Source: [Eubacterium] saphenum
Lineage (GTDB): Bacteria; Bacillota; Clostridia; Oscillospirales; Ruminococcaceae
Assembly: GCA_004554555.1 (NCBI GenBank)
Contig: SFLN01000107.1
Location: 1-6,283 of the forward strand
Direction: 5' to 3'
DNA: 6,283 bases
Positions 5,835 through 6,283 of this stretch are shown in pieces. The position numbers were made by a program, and so were the translations under genes. Below the pieces are notes generated by a model that was not told the origin of the DNA, ran no database searches, and worked only from the letters and a program-made list of their open reading frames with translations. The first letter of the stretch is position 1. Each line of letters starts with the position of its first letter.

Positions 5835-5869
5835 ACCGTCCGCTCCTTTCGTTTAACTTTTATGTTTGT

Positions 5870-5898
5870 ATTATATCATAGTTTACCTATTTTGTCAA
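5870..5898 (-). promoter_or_regulatory. Consensus promoter of the metNIQ operon
   Basis: On the minus strand, a perfect TTGACA (5898-5893) is separated by 17 bp from a perfect TATAAT (5875-5870), which is also extended by TGA (TGnTATAAT). Transcription should start near 5863, giving a leader of about 160 nt before metN. So strong a promoter makes sense if output is cut by an attenuator and by the inverted repeat over the -35. Confidence 0.92.
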
Positions 5899-5902
5899 TA
5901 GG
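5886..5902. promoter_or_regulatory. Candidate operator overlapping the metN -35
   Basis: CCTATT (5902-5897 on the minus strand) and AATAGG (5891-5886) form a perfect 6-bp inverted repeat with a 5-bp spacer. It covers the TTGACA -35 completely, where a bound repressor would block polymerase. The cognate regulator is not in the window and I do not recognise the motif. Confidence 0.4.
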
Positions 5903-5998
5903 CTTTGCCTCGTTTTACCGCACAATAAAGTTTCAACATTTTTTGAGCATTTTGTGTAATTTCACTGCAAATCGGCATTATTTTACAAATGTTTTACA

Positions 5999-6025
5999 GT
6001 TATGTGCTTTTGGATTTTACATAAC
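5999..6025. promoter_or_regulatory. Candidate operator upstream of the S58 peptidase gene
   Basis: GTTATGT (5999-6005) and ACATAAC (6019-6025) form a perfect 7-bp inverted repeat with a 13-bp spacer; the half-site centres are 20 bp apart, about two helical turns. It lies directly before TATAAT 6031-6036 and spans the likely -35 region, so a dimeric regulator there could control the gene. Regulator unknown. Confidence 0.4.
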
Positions 6026-6036
6026 GGTTTTATAAT
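6010..6036 (+). promoter_or_regulatory. Probable promoter of the S58 peptidase gene
   Basis: A perfect TATAAT lies at 6031-6036. The best -35 is a weak TTGGAT at 6010-6015 with a short 15-bp spacer, so the promoter may need an activator. The -10 is about 35 nt before ATG 6071. Confidence 0.5.
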
Positions 6037-6070
6037 TAAATTAAGTAATAAATATTCGGGAGGAATTTTT

Positions 6071-6283
6071 ATGAATTTGAACATCGGCCGCATGCCCCAC
6101 GGGCCGCGGAACTCCATTGCCGACGTGTCAGGTGTCCGCGTCGGCCACTGCACCGTGGACGATGAACGGCACAAAACCGGCGTGACGGTGATTCTGCCCT
6201 GCGAGGACGACATTTTCCGCAGCAAAATGCCCGCGGCTTACCACGTTCTCAACGGCTTCGGGAAGACCGCCGGTCTGATGCAG
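6071..6283 (+). CDS. DmpA/P1-family aminopeptidase (peptidase family S58), N-terminal part
   Basis: The first 71 codons are present; the gene runs off the right edge, while family members are usually over 300 aa. ATG 6071 has GGGAGG (6058-6063) 7 nt upstream. The N-terminus carries the family pattern: IADVSGVRVGHCTV (16-29), GVTVILP (37-43), then KMPAAYHVLNGFGKTAGLMQ (52-71), matching the substrate-pocket strand and the NGFGKTAGL stretch of L-aminopeptidase/D-esterase DmpA. Members are self-cleaving N-terminal nucleophile-type hydrolases that remove N-terminal residues from peptides or amides. The self-cleavage site and catalytic Ser are beyond the window, so activity cannot be judged. There is no signal peptide, so it is probably cytoplasmic. 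It is transcribed divergently from metNIQ over a shared intergenic region. Its codons lean more to G/C (CGC, GGC, GTG) than those of the neighbours, over a short sample. Confidence 0.88.
   Translation, partial: MNLNIGRMPHGPRNSIADVSGVRVGHCTVDDERHKTGVTVILPCEDDIFRSKMPAAYHVLNGFGKTAGLMQ

Noticed and set aside
5705..5863. SAM riboswitch (S-box) or T-box as the metN leader
   Set aside because: I could not find the conserved SAM-I core segments, and no AGGGTGGNACCGCG-type T-box sequence is present. The leader, about 160 nt, is largely taken up by the leader ORF and the terminator. A covariance-model search would be decisive.
5983..6225. 80-codon minus-strand ORF at the right end
   Set aside because: It is antisense to the S58 peptidase start, which has an ATG, a ribosome binding site and clear family motifs.

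Overview
The window looks like a chromosomal segment of a Bacillota (Firmicutes, Clostridia) bacterium, plausibly a gut Ruminococcus/Oscillospiraceae relative. The reasons are strong AGGAGG-type ribosome binding sites, near-consensus TTGACA/TATAAT promoters, compact Rho-independent terminators with U-tracts, an ECF sigma factor with a one-TM partner, a cytoplasmic GH43 xylosidase and a metNIQ transporter. The genus is inference. There are no rRNA, tRNA, CRISPR or mobile elements, and no stretch over 300 bases lacks a gene.

Layout from left to right: (1) 1-1270, minus strand: an ECF sigma factor gene followed, with an ATGA overlap, by a one-TM probable anti-sigma protein that runs off the left edge. 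(2) 1372-2959, minus strand: a self-contained unit with an extended -10 promoter, a GH43 beta-xylosidase/arabinofuranosidase and a terminator. (3) 2962-5898, minus strand: a methionine ABC importer operon in the order metN (ATPase), metI (permease), metQ (lipoprotein), closed by a strong terminator. (4) 5835-6070: a divergent intergenic region with inverted repeats over or next to the -35 elements of both sides. (5) 6071-6283, plus strand: the start of a DmpA-like (peptidase family S58) aminopeptidase that runs off the right edge.

The most notable element lies between the metN promoter and the metN start codon. An 18-codon ORF with its own good ribosome binding site encodes MTMMCMMRNELNSRAVRC, with four internal Met and one Cys in residues 3-7. 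It is followed by a 10-bp hairpin and a run of six T, then by metN with its own AGGAGG and a GTG start. Upstream segments at the leader stop codon can pair with the ascending side of this hairpin. This is the layout of classical ribosome-mediated transcription attenuation sensing charged tRNA-Met (and perhaps tRNA-Cys). I see no SAM riboswitch or T-box here, the usual controls for Bacillota methionine genes. A second micro-ORF of 23 codons with an excellent ribosome binding site sits between metI and metQ.

How the genes fit together: MetNIQ imports methionine and is probably switched on when methionine runs short. The divergent aminopeptidase could release amino acids from peptides, but a functional link is speculative. 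The xylosidase would split imported xylo-oligosaccharides. The sigma/anti-sigma pair looks like an independent envelope- or signal-responsive unit.

Several start codons were moved from the longest possible ORF on ribosome-binding-site grounds: sigma factor to 1257, metQ to 3890, metN to GTG at 5704.
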